Positions 31,173 through 42,988 are shown, counted from the first letter of the stretch. The stretch is DNA of 60,000 bases from Bolinopsis microptera (GCF_026151205.1 NC_087080.1:13651337-13711336), one strand, 5' to 3'. The notes: a model not told the origin generated them from the sequence alone. A program made the numbers and translations.

Positions 31173-31194
31173 ATCGGCAGATTACCGAGTTACC

Positions 31195-32989
31195 CAACAA
31201 AACAAGCAAACACTCTCTTTTTGAGCTTTTTCGTGTATTTCTCAATGATTGTGGTAATTGTAAGGATGTGATCCGAGCACTGTGCACCAGCTCTGAAGCC
31301 AAGTTGGTGGGGGAAATCGGGGCAGATAACTTTGCGGAAGTCGATAAGTCTTTCAAGGAGAAGAGAAGCAAATAGCTTCCCTAGACAGCTTCCAACAGTT
31401 ATCGCCCTGTAGTTGTCAGGGTTCTGTTTGTCGCCCTTCTTGTGGAGAGGGGTGGTTATCGAACAATTCCATGGGTAAGTCCCCTGTTCCAGGCAGCCGT
31501 TGAACAACTTGAGAAGAACTTTCCTTAGGCAAAGTTTGGAGTTCTTGAGCATCTCGTTCGATATTAGGTCCAGTGATACGCTCTTGTTGTTTTTGAGTTT
31601 GTTGATCACCTTTTCAAGCTCTTGTAGAGTGAACTCCATGTTAAGATTTTCCACTTCAGTTGGTAGGTCAGGGTGGCTGCTCCCATCATTGCTTGCGTTG
31701 TGGGCTTGAAGTTCACGGTGGGATGGATCCTTGCACTTTTGGTTGAAGAGGTCGTTGAAGAATTTGTGAAAAGCAAATAGATCGTACAGATCGAATGTCT
31801 CAGGATCTCTACAGGAGGACGAGAGATCTTTCAGAGCAGACCAGTTAATGTCATTGCCATTGTTTATTTTCTCGTTCAGTTGAAAGAGATATGCGCCTTT
31901 TTTGGATCGAACTTGAGCCCTGTATTCCTTTTTTCGGAGGTAAAACTTAGCACGAGTAGGTTCCACTAACATGGGATCAATGTAGGGGTTGTTCTTTACT
32001 CTTTCGATCTTGCAGACTTGACGTTTTGCCTTTCTGCAGTCCCAATCGAACCATTTGTTTTTGTTAGTGTGAAGACGGCCACTTTTTTGGGTAGTGACCT
32101 GGCTGGCTAGGTTAATGTAGGTTGTAATCACAGAGTCATTGTATTTTCGAATGTCTTCGGGGCAGGTGATGTCATTTGCTAGGAGCGATTCGACCTTCTG
32201 CATGAATTGGGCATCATTCTGGGCCGACTTGAACTTTTCTGATGTACCAAACCCAGTGCTAGTGTCTTTGGTCCACTTGAAGGGCTTCGGCACTGGTGCT
32301 AGTTTCCGTTCACGTTCTTTATAGAGGTTGTCATCAAGAAGATTCACCCCATGGTTTGTGGTGAGGGCGGTTGATATCGGTCTGTGGTCTGAGTAAGGTG
32401 TGATATCGCCCACATAAAAGGACCTAACCCGATGGTGGATATCTCGTGAGACACAGATGTAATCAACAGTGCTGGCTCCGTGACGTTGAATGCATGTATG
32501 GCTACCGAAAATGTCTCCAATAGTCCTTCCATTGAGAATTATCATCCCTGCTGTTTGGAGAAGCTCAATGAACGGTTTGCCATTCGAATTCAAAGTTCGG
32601 TCCTGATTGTTCCTTGGTGTCAAGGCTGTTATAAATTGAGGAGGGTCGAGATCGACATGTATATTCCTAGATTCGCAGGGAATAAGAAAATCTTTCAGAG
32701 TACCGGTCCGTGCGTTCATATCCCCAAGTATGGCGGCATCTTCTGTGTCGGGAATCCTGGATAAGCACTCCTCAAGTTGTTCGCAAGTAGTGATGTATTC
32801 CTCGGTATTCGAACGTATACGTTTTTTATACGAACCGTGTGCTGGCGAGTCGTATACATTGATAAGGTTTAGGTCCTTGTCAAGATTAAAGTATTTGGCT
32901 CTTAGCTTGACGATGAGTATGTCGTCACAATCTGGTACGTGGACTCTAACAGCTCCAGCTCCTAGGTGTTTATGAATCGCCGTGCATAC
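31195..32989 (-). pseudogene. LINE ORF2 fragment: APE endonuclease and N-terminal half of reverse transcriptase
   Basis: Open from about 32989 to the transposon edge at 31195. The endonuclease shows GDMNAR near 32715, STVDYICVS and SDHRPI. The reverse transcriptase begins SVSLDLISNEMLKN, TTPLHKKGDKQNPDNYRAIT and LGFRAGAQCSDHIL. It stops at RVFACFV, just before the first catalytic Asp would be expected. The rest of the RT was not found beyond the transposon, so sequence was lost by deletion or rearrangement. The endonuclease N terminus is also missing: an in-frame TGA precedes VCTAIHKHLGAGAV. Organisation with ORF1 suggests a CR1/L2-like element. Confidence 0.82.
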
Positions 32990-33027
32990 AGCTCATCAGC
33001 CTAAGGCAATTGAGTGTGTCCCGGTTT

Positions 33028-34822
33028 TTACTCATCTTTGAAACGGTTCGAGCTGCGTTTTTGACGAGGATTTCCATCGTGGCTCTGGTGAGGAATGCGC
33101 ATCGTCTTCTTAAGTCCTTCACGAAGGCTGACGTAGAGCATTTTTTCACCACTGTCTTTTAGGGTAAATCCAGTGTTGATAGAATAACTGTTCTGGTTGC
33201 CAACCCGGTCGTTAGCAAACGTGAATATGCGTGTACGAGCGGTACACGATTCGCTCGTTCATTTTCTTGTCATTAGAGGTTGGAATGAAAAGGGAGAAAC
33301 ATATCTGAGCTTTGCAGGTCTCCAGGAGATACTCTGCGAGTTCGTGGATAGCTCCAGATGGGATACATTTCCTCTTCGTAAGGTCGTTGATACCCAGGTG
33401 AACGTAAATACAGTCTGGTCGTAGCTTATTCAGCTTCTCGTTGAGCTGTTTTCGTTTCTTTGCTAGGTTTTCGAGACTTGATGCCCCGAATTGGTGCACA
33501 TTGAATTGAGAACTGAAACTACGTGGATTGAACTTGTCAAAGTTACTATCGTGTATGAGAAGTACCGTGTGCCTACGATAGATATGAGAGTTCCTGGTTC
33601 CAGTTCCTGTGCCTGGTCCGACTTCCCGAGATTGTGAAGTTGAGGATGGTACATGATCTTCACGCCGATGAGGCATGCGGCTATCATTTAGAGAATTGTC
33701 TAGGCGCTCTTCTTGAGCTTGTTCGTTCAAGACAGTTGTCATGCGGCTACCATTTTGAGACCCGTCTTGTCCCCCACCAGTGGGTGAGTTGGTGCGTTTA
33801 TTGCCTCTGCTGCCGTTCTGTAGCCGCTCACTTTGGCTCGGTTTTCTCTCACGGTGGTTTTTGTTGTTACGTTTGTCTGCTTTTGTAAACGGATTTCCGC
33901 TGTTAGCTGCCGATATTGAGGCCCAGGTAGGGGTTCCTGTTGCATTCGGACCATTCCTTTGAACGTCCCGGGTAGCAGTGTCAGGTTTGCTTATATGCGT
34001 TACAACGGGCTGTACGTCATTTGCAAGGACAATTGCTACATTCTCATGGTTAGTCTCAAGGGCCTCAATTCTTGTCCTGTTAGATGAGCTTACAGTGTCA
34101 AGTGACTGAAAAGCGTTGTTGAACTCGTTCCTAAGCGAATCGATTGAGGCGATCGTTTCATTCTTAGCAGAACTTACCGTGCTTCTAAGAGCTTTCTTCA
34201 GTTTATCTTGCTCGAGCTCTAGATCTTCAAATCGCCTCTTGGAGGTGTTACTCGCTTTTTCGGACGTTTTGACGCTGTCTGCGACCTCTGCTCTAACTTC
34301 CTGTAGTGATTGAATCTCTCTGTTGGCTATGATCTCGAGGGTTCTATTTTGTTCGTCAACTGTATCCCTGAGCAAATTGAGGTCAACCCTAAGTTGTCTC
34401 ACTTTGTCCTCCAGTGGGCTAACCTTGCTTTTGACGATACGGTCCATGTTTTTATCTGAGATTGTTGGGGATGATACAATCAGATCAGATAGTGCCTTTT
34501 GCTGCAGCATCTCTTCTTTAATGGTGCAGATGCTTTCCTGCAACACAGTCACTGCCGTCCTGAGCTCAGAACAGTTGCTGCATTCCGTCTTCGCCAGGCG
34601 GTCCTTTTGAGGCGGGTAAAGGTCTGATGGCACGTCTTTCTCGACAATGTTTTCAGTGGGCTGCCCACCAGGTTCAATGATGTCGTGAGCAGTTGGTTGG
34701 CTGTTGGCATAAGGCACGCCACAGGAGCTCCTTTGGCTTTTCTTTTTCTTCTTCTTTGCTTCCTGCCGCTTCTTCTTCTGACATGTGATCTCAAATGAAT
34801 TCCAAGAATAACATAGTGTCAT
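33028..34822 (-). pseudogene. LINE ORF1: coiled coil plus SGNH/GDSL esterase-like domain, one frameshift
   Basis: 536 codons (33212-34822), then the frame shifts near 33225 and continues as FTFANDRVGNQNSYSINTG to a stop at 33028. The N terminus is Lys-rich, followed by CSNCSELRTAV and a long coiled coil (about residues 80-270). A polar region follows, then the esterase-like domain with VLLIHDSNFDKF (block I; HDS where GDS is usual) and YVHLGINDL (block III, GxND). Esterase-type ORF1 proteins are known from CR1/L2-group LINEs. It lies just upstream of ORF2, same strand. The frameshift probably makes this copy non-functional. Confidence 0.82.
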
Positions 34823-35522
34823 AATCGAAATTAGAATCTCATGAATCGAGTATGAAAAAGATAATACCTATATATTTTTGGCTAATAATCATTTTATGGC
34901 CAGCTGCGACTTGATGCAATGGAGGGTTCACAAATAATAAATTCAGTTGACTGTTTTTACGCTTGAATAGAACGATTACATCAGAAAACTGGGGAACAAC
35001 AATGTACAATTTACGTACTAATTGAGAAAAACGATTGCAATACAAACAAAGTTATAAAACTAATAACTATGAATACTTCTTAAACAAGATAAACCACCAA
35101 CAACCTGTAATACAGGTCATTTCGTGTGCCGGAAATCAATAAAGTGAAACGTTTGTGGCTAAAAACCATGAAAGCAGCCATTAGACATACTGATAGTGAT
35201 ATCATATATTAAAACATGCTGATATCACATTTGGGATATCTTCACGCGGTCACTAATAGGATAATTATGCGTTTTGTAACGAGGATAACTATCAAGAGTT
35301 TAAATTCCCAAATAGTCAGACTGAGCAGGTTGAGCTGTAGTAAAACACAGTACTGAGGTGTTAAAACATTTTCATTACTATCTTCAGTAACATCCTGAAT
35401 CAGAAACTCGGTTAATATCAGTTCCTACAAAGTGTAACATTGGAAATAAAATGACACAACTAAAAACGATATGAATATTTTTTTAAAACATAACTCTTGT
35501 GCCCCAATGCAATAGAAAACAT
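34823..35522. other. Spacer between two retroelements
   Basis: Probably the 5' region of the LINE followed by AT-rich sequence and the 3' flank of the Penelope-like element. No gene or repeat recognised. Confidence 0.45.
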
Positions 35523-37241
35523 TTAAGATAAATCCAATAATGGAATCCCAAACGGGTCCATGGCATTGAGCCCCAATGGACGTATAGTTCTTAGTTTCTG
35601 AATATAACGGTGTTCATCCACTTCTAGAGTTCTTGGGCTACTATTACTGAGAATTGACACTTTATAAGCCTGGTTGAAATTGTCACGTTGTTTCATGTTA
35701 TGAACTTCTACAAGGTGTTTACCCAAGCTGAATCCGTCGTCGTTTTCTTCAGGGACAAACGTATTGTCCGAAATGAGTTTGTAGTAATGGGCGCGATGTT
35801 CGTTTACTCGTGCCCTGAGGGGCTGCACCGTTCTTCCTACATAACACATGTTACAAAGTTGGCAACTGAAGAGGTATACAACATTGTAGCTGACACATGT
35901 ACCAGACACTGCCTTGGCTCGCTGTCCATTGACTGTTATTGATGGATGTGGAGATATGATGTTACAGGTACCGCAGTGTCTGCCCCCACATGGTCTTGTG
36001 TGAGGTTGGGTTAAGTCATCTGCAAACTGTTTTGCTTTGACTAACTTCCTTCTAAATGATGTTCCAGTACGTCTGACGAATTTGAAGATAGGGCGTGATG
36101 TACCGGCTCTAGATGATATTGGGGAGCCTGGGGTGTTTCCACTTGTATGGGAACCAGATAATCCTGAGAAGCTCCTGGTTCTACTGAGTTCTGGTTCCAA
36201 TCTTTGCACCGATTCTACTAACTCTTGATCACTGCCAAATGTTGAAATAACGCGGACTGCTGGTTCTGGAGACTTTGGTACCAGGACATTGCTGTTTGAG
36301 TTGTCCAGTGGTTTGAGACATCTTTCGAAGCCTTTGACCTTTTCACTGATGTTATCTACCATAGTTTTAGGGTAGTTGGATTGGAAGAAAAAGGTTTTTA
36401 ATTCATCAATTTGTTTTCGGAGTCTGTCGTTATCATTGATGATTCGCCGGAGTCTCAGGCATGCACTATAGACTATGCTGCTGAATGTATGGTTCGGGTG
36501 GTGGGAACCGAAGTACAGGTAGGAGCGAGCATCAGTCTCTTTAACATGGAGGTCTGTCTGAAGATCACCTGCGGTGTCGAAACAAAATTTGATGTCTAAG
36601 AACGACACATAAACATTGTTGTCTTCTATGATGTTCTCATCAATGTGGAGGCCAAGTTCTGCTAGCCTTGAGTTGACAGTCGCGATGAATTTTGAAAACT
36701 GTCTTTTTGTACCATGGAATACTCCACAGCCGTCGTCTATGTATCTCTTGACCGATTTTACAGGTTCCATTAGTTCCGTGTCTGTATAGACTTGTTCACG
36801 CATGACATGGTATACTGCTATGTTTGCAAGTTGTACACAGATACTGCCTCCTGTCGGTACTCCTCGTTTCTGTCTGTACCACTCTCCGTTAAATTTGCCT
36901 ATAGACGACTCAAAGCTGAGTTCAACACTTCTTATCAACCACTCCTTGAATTTGGCGGACCATTCTGGTCTCTTTTCTTCCATGGCCACCTTCAAAGCTT
37001 GGATTGTAAGGTGGGGACTCAATGAATCATATAAAGCTTTGTAATCAAATGTGAATGCTTTAATGTTGCTTTTGAGTTCTGTGTCCAGGGTATTGTTGAT
37101 GTTGTCGAGCCAGACTAAGGCGTCTCTATTATCAATAAGAAGGTCTTCGCAAAAATCCCTTTCTAGTTGACGTAGGTATTTATCAGCTAGGAAGACATCT
37201 GGTCGTCTGCTGGCTCCTTCGTGGATCCTTCGTGGATCCAA
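35523..37241 (-). CDS. Penelope-like element: reverse transcriptase with GIY-YIG endonuclease (5'-truncated)
   Basis: 572 codons without internal stop. The RT shows FTFDYKALYDSL (D66), RGVPTGGSI (127-134), the catalytic YIDD (167-170) and FLDIKFC (214-220), followed by the HPNHTFSSIVYSACLRLRRI signature of Penelope-like RTs. After a Ser-rich linker come a Cys cluster CGGRHCGTC (418-426) and the endonuclease: VVYLFSC (454-460), MCYVGRT (465-471) and LRARVNEHR (475-483), the GIY-YIG core and its Arg. The RT N-terminal fingers are missing, so the copy is 5'-truncated, which is common for these elements. The start codon falls in a short local repeat (GGATCCTTCGT) and may not be native. Confidence 0.88.
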   Translation of the reverse strand: MDPRRIHEGASRRPDVFLADKYLRQLERDFCEDLLIDNRDALVWLDNINNTLDTELKSNIKAFTFDYKALYDSLSPHLTIQALKVAMEEKRPEWSAKFKEWLIRSVELSFESSIGKFNGEWYRQKRGVPTGGSICVQLANIAVYHVMREQVYTDTELMEPVKSVKRYIDDGCGVFHGTKRQFSKFIATVNSRLAELGLHIDENIIEDNNVYVSFLDIKFCFDTAGDLQTDLHVKETDARSYLYFGSHHPNHTFSSIVYSACLRLRRIINDNDRLRKQIDELKTFFFQSNYPKTMVDNISEKVKGFERCLKPLDNSNSNVLVPKSPEPAVRVISTFGSDQELVESVQRLEPELSRTRSFSGLSGSHTSGNTPGSPISSRAGTSRPIFKFVRRTGTSFRRKLVKAKQFADDLTQPHTRPCGGRHCGTCNIISPHPSITVNGQRAKAVSGTCVSYNVVYLFSCQLCNMCYVGRTVQPLRARVNEHRAHYYKLISDNTFVPEENDDGFSLGKHLVEVHNMKQRDNFNQAYKVSILSNSSPRTLEVDEHRYIQKLRTIRPLGLNAMDPFGIPLLDLS

Positions 37242-37261
37242 CGAGGATAACTAATAATAAC

Positions 37262-39046
37262 TTAATACGAGATTATAATTTCAAATTTGTGAAGAAACAA
37301 AATCTCGATATCTAACAACAAGGTTATCAACTTTTAAAAAGGGATACTCTTCTATTTACTCGGTGATATAATGTATACTTTGTATATTATGGCAATAAAT
37401 TTGTTCCGCCTGCACGTGCTGCCTGTATGTGCTGCCTGCACGTGAAGTGGCGAACCTTGACTCGCTAAACGAGTACAGCTGCTGCCACAATCATACAGCT
37501 GTTGCCTTATAATACCTTTTAACCAATGCTTCACTATACCTCTCCTACCAATACGGCTAAGGACAAGGTTTGTCAAATTTTAATAAAAGGATGAGACAGA
37601 TGTTTTCAACAATATTCTCAAACGAAATGTTTAACAAGAGCGATCCAACAGAGTGCTGAATATCACAATATAATCCTTATTTGTGCTATATACTTATGTG
37701 GGGGGGGGGGGGGGGGTACAGCTGTTGCCTTTTAATACTGTTTTATCAATGCTTTACTGCCTCTCCGACAACGACGGCTAAGGACAAGTTTTGTCAAACC
37801 TGAAACTAAGGGCGAGAGTGATGTTCAGTTATACTCTGAAATTATATGGTTAGCAAGATCGCCTTCTAGAGTCTGGACTAATACACCAAACTTATTACTG
37901 GCTGGTTTATCTGAAAACTCGTTCGCCACATTTAACACTGTAAGGAGATACGCTTTCTGTTCGCACTGGAATAAGGTGAATGTTCCCATCATCGATCAGG
38001 GCCAGGGTCGACGCCTTTGTTCTAATGATTCTCATATCTGGAATGTTGTTCAATATATTTTTGTATTGGTAACATGGTTTTAAGATTCTCATACAGAATT
38101 CTGAAACAATCCTTATTCGTATAATTTGATTAAATGGCTGCGGAACTTGAATAACGTAACATTAGAAAGTAAATGTATAGATTATGTACCCTAGTGTGAG
38201 GGGTGTTAGGCAAGCTATATTATAGTTTTTGAAGTTCAGACCAGTTTGCCTAGGTCATAAAGGGTCCCATCAACTTTATTACCTTAGGGCCAACAAATTT
38301 AGGTCACAATAAATTTGGTTACTATAATTTTTGTTACCACAATTTTGGGCACAAATTTCGCAAATTTTTAGTCTACAACAATTTTAGTCGCATTTTTGAC
38401 TTTTCGAGACCACTTTCCATTCCATTTATTTGTTTTTTCCATTATTAAGCTATTTTTTTTTTCCAATTTCGCATATAAAGTCATACTTTATAGTTTAACG
38501 TTAGGCGTGTTAATTGAATGATTTGTTGCAATAAAGAAATAAAACAATCAATTTCTAAAATAAACTGCTATCTATCGATTCAGCAATTAGCAGTGAGCAT
38601 ACGTCTGAGCATTACAGATTAAATTTCAATGCATTACTCAGGAATCTCAATTACATCAACTCATATATGCTCTACAAAAATGTTGGTCTACTTCAAATTT
38701 TGTACTTGGGCCAAAAACATTAAATTCTGTAACATATTTATGTTTTGACTGCCAAGCTTATATCTGGAATGTTCAATATATTTTTGTACGGTAATCAAAT
38801 AATTTATTTTAGAAAAAGTTGTTAAAGAAAAAGTTGTTCTTCTTTGTTTTTTAACACACAGTTTTAAACTAGAATCTTCTAGGATATTCAGAACGTGACT
38901 TATTTGCGGAAAACCAAAGTGGTAAAAAGGTGGTAAAAAAGTGTTAGAAAAATGTTGGGAATTCTCTGATATGATTCCTGGGACATGTCCCGACAATTTC
39001 CCGTTAAATCGCTTTGTTGCGAATTTTTTTCCGACAAAGGCTTAAA
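37262..39046. other. Gene-free interval with a local direct duplication
   Basis: Two diverged direct copies of about 120 bp at 37495-37610 and 37718-37835 share ACAGCTGTTGCCTT and CGGCTAAGGACAAG. They are separated by a 17-G tract (37700-37716). A phrase ATATCTGGAATGTT...CAATATATTTTTGTA recurs at 38034 and 38760. No gene recognised. Confidence 0.5.
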
Positions 39047-39493
39047 TTAGGACGTATTTGACTGTACTATAAACAATTTACTGAATTGACTATTTGTGAG
39101 CATGTTGTGAAGGTCTGTGCTGTTTCTAAGTCTGATCTCCTTGTAGACTGGACATTCTTTAAGCAAATGGACTTCGTCTTCTTTAATGATGTCACTAAAA
39201 GGGAGCTCGTTCAGGAGGTCTATGGTGATTCTGTCTGAGCTGCAGCAGAAGTGGCAAGCTCTGTAGAAGATGCTTGAATTTTTCCAGCCATATCGCCCCG
39301 TCTCGATATTATGTTTGTGGGAGCTTGTCCTCAGCCATGTGGTACATCGGGTTTTCTTGTGATTGGGTAGAGATAGGTATGGTTCTAATCCAAAGCTGCT
39401 TTTGACTTCGTTGTAGAATGCAAGTTTTTTGTTTTCAAGTCGAGCTTTTTCCCACTTTTGTTGGAACCAATTTCTCAGTCTACTCCGAACCAC
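39047..39493 (-). pseudogene. LINE ORF2 C-terminal fragment with Cys/His cluster
   Basis: 148 codons. FGLEPYLSLPNHKKTRCTTW, RTSSHKHNIETGRYG, CHFCC and EDEVHLLKECPVYKEIR match the C-terminal region that follows the RT in CR1-like LINEs, including the C-x2-C...H...C zinc-like motif. No RT core is attached. It could be the missing 3' end of a relative of the LINE at 31.2-34.8 kb (same strand), but its position upstream of that LINE argues for a separate insertion. Confidence 0.7.
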
Positions 39494-39821
39494 GAACTAG
39501 TAGTATAGTTGGCTGTTCGATAATGAAATCGGTCGCACGCTTTTCCCATTCATTCACGGCTTACGAATTGTAATAAGTTTCCCAGGCTAGATAAGTTGTA
39601 AGTGTAAACATACACTGTACACATGGCATGAGGATGGCAGCATCGATTAAGTGGATATTCTTCATCTTGTAACATACTTCAAAGGAGGTATGACAGATTT
39701 CGTTTTCTTTTGTTTTATTATTATTTATTATTATTGTGTAGGTGTCCATTTAAAAAATATATTTGGTCTCCGGCATCAAGCTAGATAATATAATACTGGT
39801 CAACATTTTGGGATAAAACGT

Positions 39822-39872
39822 GTTTAAAAAGTAACGTGACAGTCGAGTGTAGAGTGATTAATCATCATCCAA
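39822..39872. mobile_element. Solo end of the 26.8-28.2 kb TIR element family
   Basis: GTTTAAAAAGTAACGTGACAG, continuing through GTCGAGTGTAGAGTGATTAA to CATCATCC, nearly identical to the right end at 28182-28232. No second end was found nearby. Confidence 0.7.
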
Positions 39873-39949
39873 ATAATATTGATCGACATTTTGAGATATT
39901 TTAAACTATAAACTGTCATATTCACCACAATAAGACAATCCGGTTTACA

Positions 39950-40590
39950 ACTTTTAAGCACTTTGTCAGTCTACAATTAATTTTCTATTTTAAATGGAAC
40001 AAAATAAGGATAAAAGCTCAATTATAAATAATCACAAAAATAAAATCGTCCCCAAATTGACATGCGATTTTTAAAGCTATTCACTATTGTTAAAATGCCG
40101 AGGAATATCACATATGACATTTGTCTAGATTGTTTCTGGGTTCCTTCCTCAGTCACAGTGATAACCAGTTATTTCTTATTTCTATCAGTCTATCTTATTT
40201 ATTATCGGTCTACCGTACCAGTCCTTATGCATCTTGTGACAAGTCTACCAGTCCTTAGGTATCTTGCAACAACATCCTTTACCTCTAAACTCCCACTCGT
40301 TCCCACCTTGACATTTCTCTTTTTCCTTTGGACCCACCACTCTAATCGTGCCTGAAAATGTTTGCTTTAAATAAGTGGTGCGCCATCGACAGTGAGTCTA
40401 AAATTAAGTGGTGGGTACATGATTGGTTCCGCCTTATCTTCAATCGGTTCAATGTGTTCGTTTATGATCACTAACAAATAAGCCAGTTAACTAGTGAGTA
40501 CACGATTGAAGATTATATTTTATGGCGGAATGACAGGCTGAGCGCGTGGCCTAGTAACTGTAAGTATTGCAATTGAGCTGAGTTATACTT
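39950..40590. other. Gene-free interval
   Basis: One 97-codon plus-strand ORF (40062-40355) has low-complexity hydrophobic composition and no support. GGCGGAATGACAGGCTGAGC near 40525 belongs to a dispersed repeat. Confidence 0.45.
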
Positions 40591-40594
40591 GTAT

Positions 40595-40713
40595 ATTGTT
40601 AATGTTAATCAACTAACCCGGCGCGCTATTTCGTAGCATTTGCCTTGGGCTAACATTTCGAGAAGAAAGCGGCGCGCTACTTCGAAGAAATTTAGACGAG
40701 TAACATCCGTCAA
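40595..40713. mobile_element. TTGACC-type MITE, diverged left end
   Basis: Shares CCGGCGCGCTA(C/T)TTCGTAGC, GAGAAGAAAGCGGCGCGCTA and the right end GTAACATCCGTCAA with the copies at 46634 and 53913. The left end is altered and no target duplication is visible. Confidence 0.7.
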
Positions 40714-40965
40714 AGTTTGAAGTTATATTTATGACTATGTGCAGTAACGAAGCTACCTTATCGGACTTTATTTGACTGGACATTGCGTGAAGGAACATAG
40801 CTTTGAATGGACGTTAACATGAACGCTCCGAGGCATTCAAAACTATAAAAAATCCGCAATTTTAAGATCTTTTTGTCGCAAATTTTAGCAAATAATTTTT
40901 CACTCAATGTTTCATACAGTACGAGTAAGCAAAATAGCAATGAAACTGTCAATAAAAATTAATTT

Positions 40966-42764
40966 CGGCTTACTGATTGTATAAATAAGTTTCAATTAAT
41001 AATAATAACATCAATCACATGCTGTAAAAATCTTATTGGGTTGCTTTCGGGTCGATATCTTTTTTTATTTAATTCAAAATTCAAATAAACTTTACATCAA
41101 TGTATTACAGTTATATTCAATAAAAAAGACCACAATATCTCCTGTGAAGCAAAAACACGGAAAAAGAGAGCTAGAAAAATATTCATGATACTCAACACTA
41201 CCAGACTCAGCTGGAGTGAGAAACAATATGTAAAAACATCAAAGTAAAATTTATTTCGGCTGAACCAAAACACGGTGGTAAGACCATAATTACATTGGTG
41301 CCGACCCTACATTAAATCATTAATAAATAATCAAGAGAACAAATTTAAATGTATACGATACCTTCTTGCTACTACTCCACAAACTTACACGACATAACAA
41401 CAAAATAACATAATTAAATAATATTATAATAAAACAATCTATAATCTAGCCACTCACGTACTGCGTGACGCGCTTGTAGTAGTATATCGGGATAAGGGTG
41501 GTATATAGTTATATGGTATATAGTTATTAATGTTATTGTCCAATTAGCTGATGTTTATTGAATCTTTATTGCCGAGTACAGCTGCCTTCGGGTAGTTCTT
41601 CTTAATCTATTACAATTGTAATTGTATTTGTAAACGAATGGGAAAAGCGAGCGACCGATTTCATTTTCGATATCATTTTGCATTTACGGACGGTCATTCA
41701 AATTAATATCATTTACTTTTATTATTACAGTTACACTATTTTTTTGAGACACTGGCATGGCAGCGATCCACTCTGCCCATATGATTATCATTATGGGTTT
41801 TGGTCAAATTAAAACACCCATTTTGTTTGTATTAGTATTACTATTCTTCGGTGTTGGGCCATCCCTTGGGTTGTGGAGCTGATTAAATTTTAATGCTTTA
41901 TATAGGTCAATATAAATAATGTGCATTAGGCTGGTTTAAAATTTGAAAATTAATAAGTTGCACACGTGGGGACACGCCCAAATTGATGGAAAATTGCTAA
42001 AATCACTAAAAATTGCTATTTTCACGATTTTTAATCAACTTTGGAGTCCTGTTGTAATGTAAGTTCTTGTTGAAATCTTTTGAAACTTTGTGTGTTAATC
42101 AAACTATATATAAAATACCAGATTGCAAAAATTTACGATTCAATGCATTATTGGATGCGCACGCAACGTCCGCTCAAAGTTTGCGTGTGCGAAAGGTGAG
42201 AATTTTGCTCATTCGTGATTTCGAACAAATTTTATATATAATGCCAACTTGAATGAGTATAAGGTGGCATATTCAGTCAGCGATTGACAGATATGCTTAC
42301 CTAAACACAAGGAAATGTTTTCAAAGGTCAAATTTCGAAATCGTTGAAATTACTTCCTTATTTATTAATAAAGTTATACATATACATTTCGACTTTGTAA
42401 AGTACCCTGACGTTATAATCAAAAAGAGATGATATTTGACCAAAACCCATAATCATGGGTGATGGGTAGACTGTAGAGTGAACCGCTGCCAGTGTCTCTT
42501 TTTCCCAAACAACAAGGAAATAGTATTAATTTAAATAACCGTCCGCAAATGCAAAGTGATACCGAGAATGAAATCGGTTGCTCGTTTTTCCCATTCATTC
42601 ACTAACGATTCAATAAACATCAGCTAATTATACACTAACTATGTCTATACCGCCCTTATCCCAAAATATTAGGTATCGACCCGAAAGCAACCCAAAAAGA
42701 TTTGTACAGCATGCATAATTCAGATTGATGTAATTAATCGAAACTTATTACAATTGGTAAGCCG
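40966..42764. mobile_element. 1.8-kb TIR element with internal hairpin modules
   Basis: Ends CGGCTTAC...AATAAGTTTC at 40966, inverted at 42764, with a strong inner match GGGTTGCTTTCGGGTCGATA (41038) mirrored at 42674-42697. Internal modules: an arm of the TTTGACCAAAACCCATAATC hairpin family at about 41630-41810 and again, inverted, at 42430-42600. The body 41840-42440 is the reverse complement of 52420-53010. No coding capacity. Exact termini uncertain. Confidence 0.55.
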
Positions 42765-42965
42765 TGAATGAATGGGAAAACTAAAAGCAAGGGACCGATT
42801 TCATTCTCGGTAATCGGCATCATTTTGCATTTGCAGACGGTCATTTATATTAATATCATTTACTTTTGTTTGGGAAAGAGTTAGAGAGACACTGGCAGGC
42901 GCGCGCGGTCCAATCTACGGCTACCCAATTATGGGTTTGGTCAAATTACTTTATCAAACAAAAAT
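42765..42965. repeat. Single arm of the TTTGACC hairpin family
   Basis: GACCGATTTCATTCTCGGTA through GAGACACTGGCAG to GGGTTTGGTCAAATTA matches the right arm of the perfect hairpin at 52094-52422. It abuts the exon at 42989. Confidence 0.65.
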
Positions 42966-42988
42966 TAAAATTAAAAATGAAATGGTAC

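Larger units (their letters stand above)
28409..31194. mobile_element. Two-gene Merlin-like DNA transposon with repeat-array inverted termini
   Basis: Both ends carry GGTAACTCGGTAATCTGCCG inverted to each other, followed by about 330 bp of degenerate 11-bp repeats. Similarity extends, weaker, to about 28895 and 30736. Inside are a minus-strand ISXO2/Merlin-type transposase fragment and a divergent plus-strand gene, sharing an upstream region of about 330 bp. Merlin elements are the animal relatives of bacterial IS1016/IS1595. No matching target duplication was found: the left flank ends GATATGC and the right begins CAACAAAAC. The right end lies directly in a LINE reverse-transcriptase frame. 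Confidence 0.75.

Noticed and set aside
30797-31375. Overlapping 112-206 codon ORFs on both strands
   Set aside because: Same 11-bp array, inverted. Part of the longest one simply runs antisense into LINE sequence.
37907-38092. 61-codon minus-strand ORF (NILNNIPDMRIIRTKASTLA)
   Set aside because: Protein-like composition but no splice sites, homology or neighbours to support it; kept only as a possibility.
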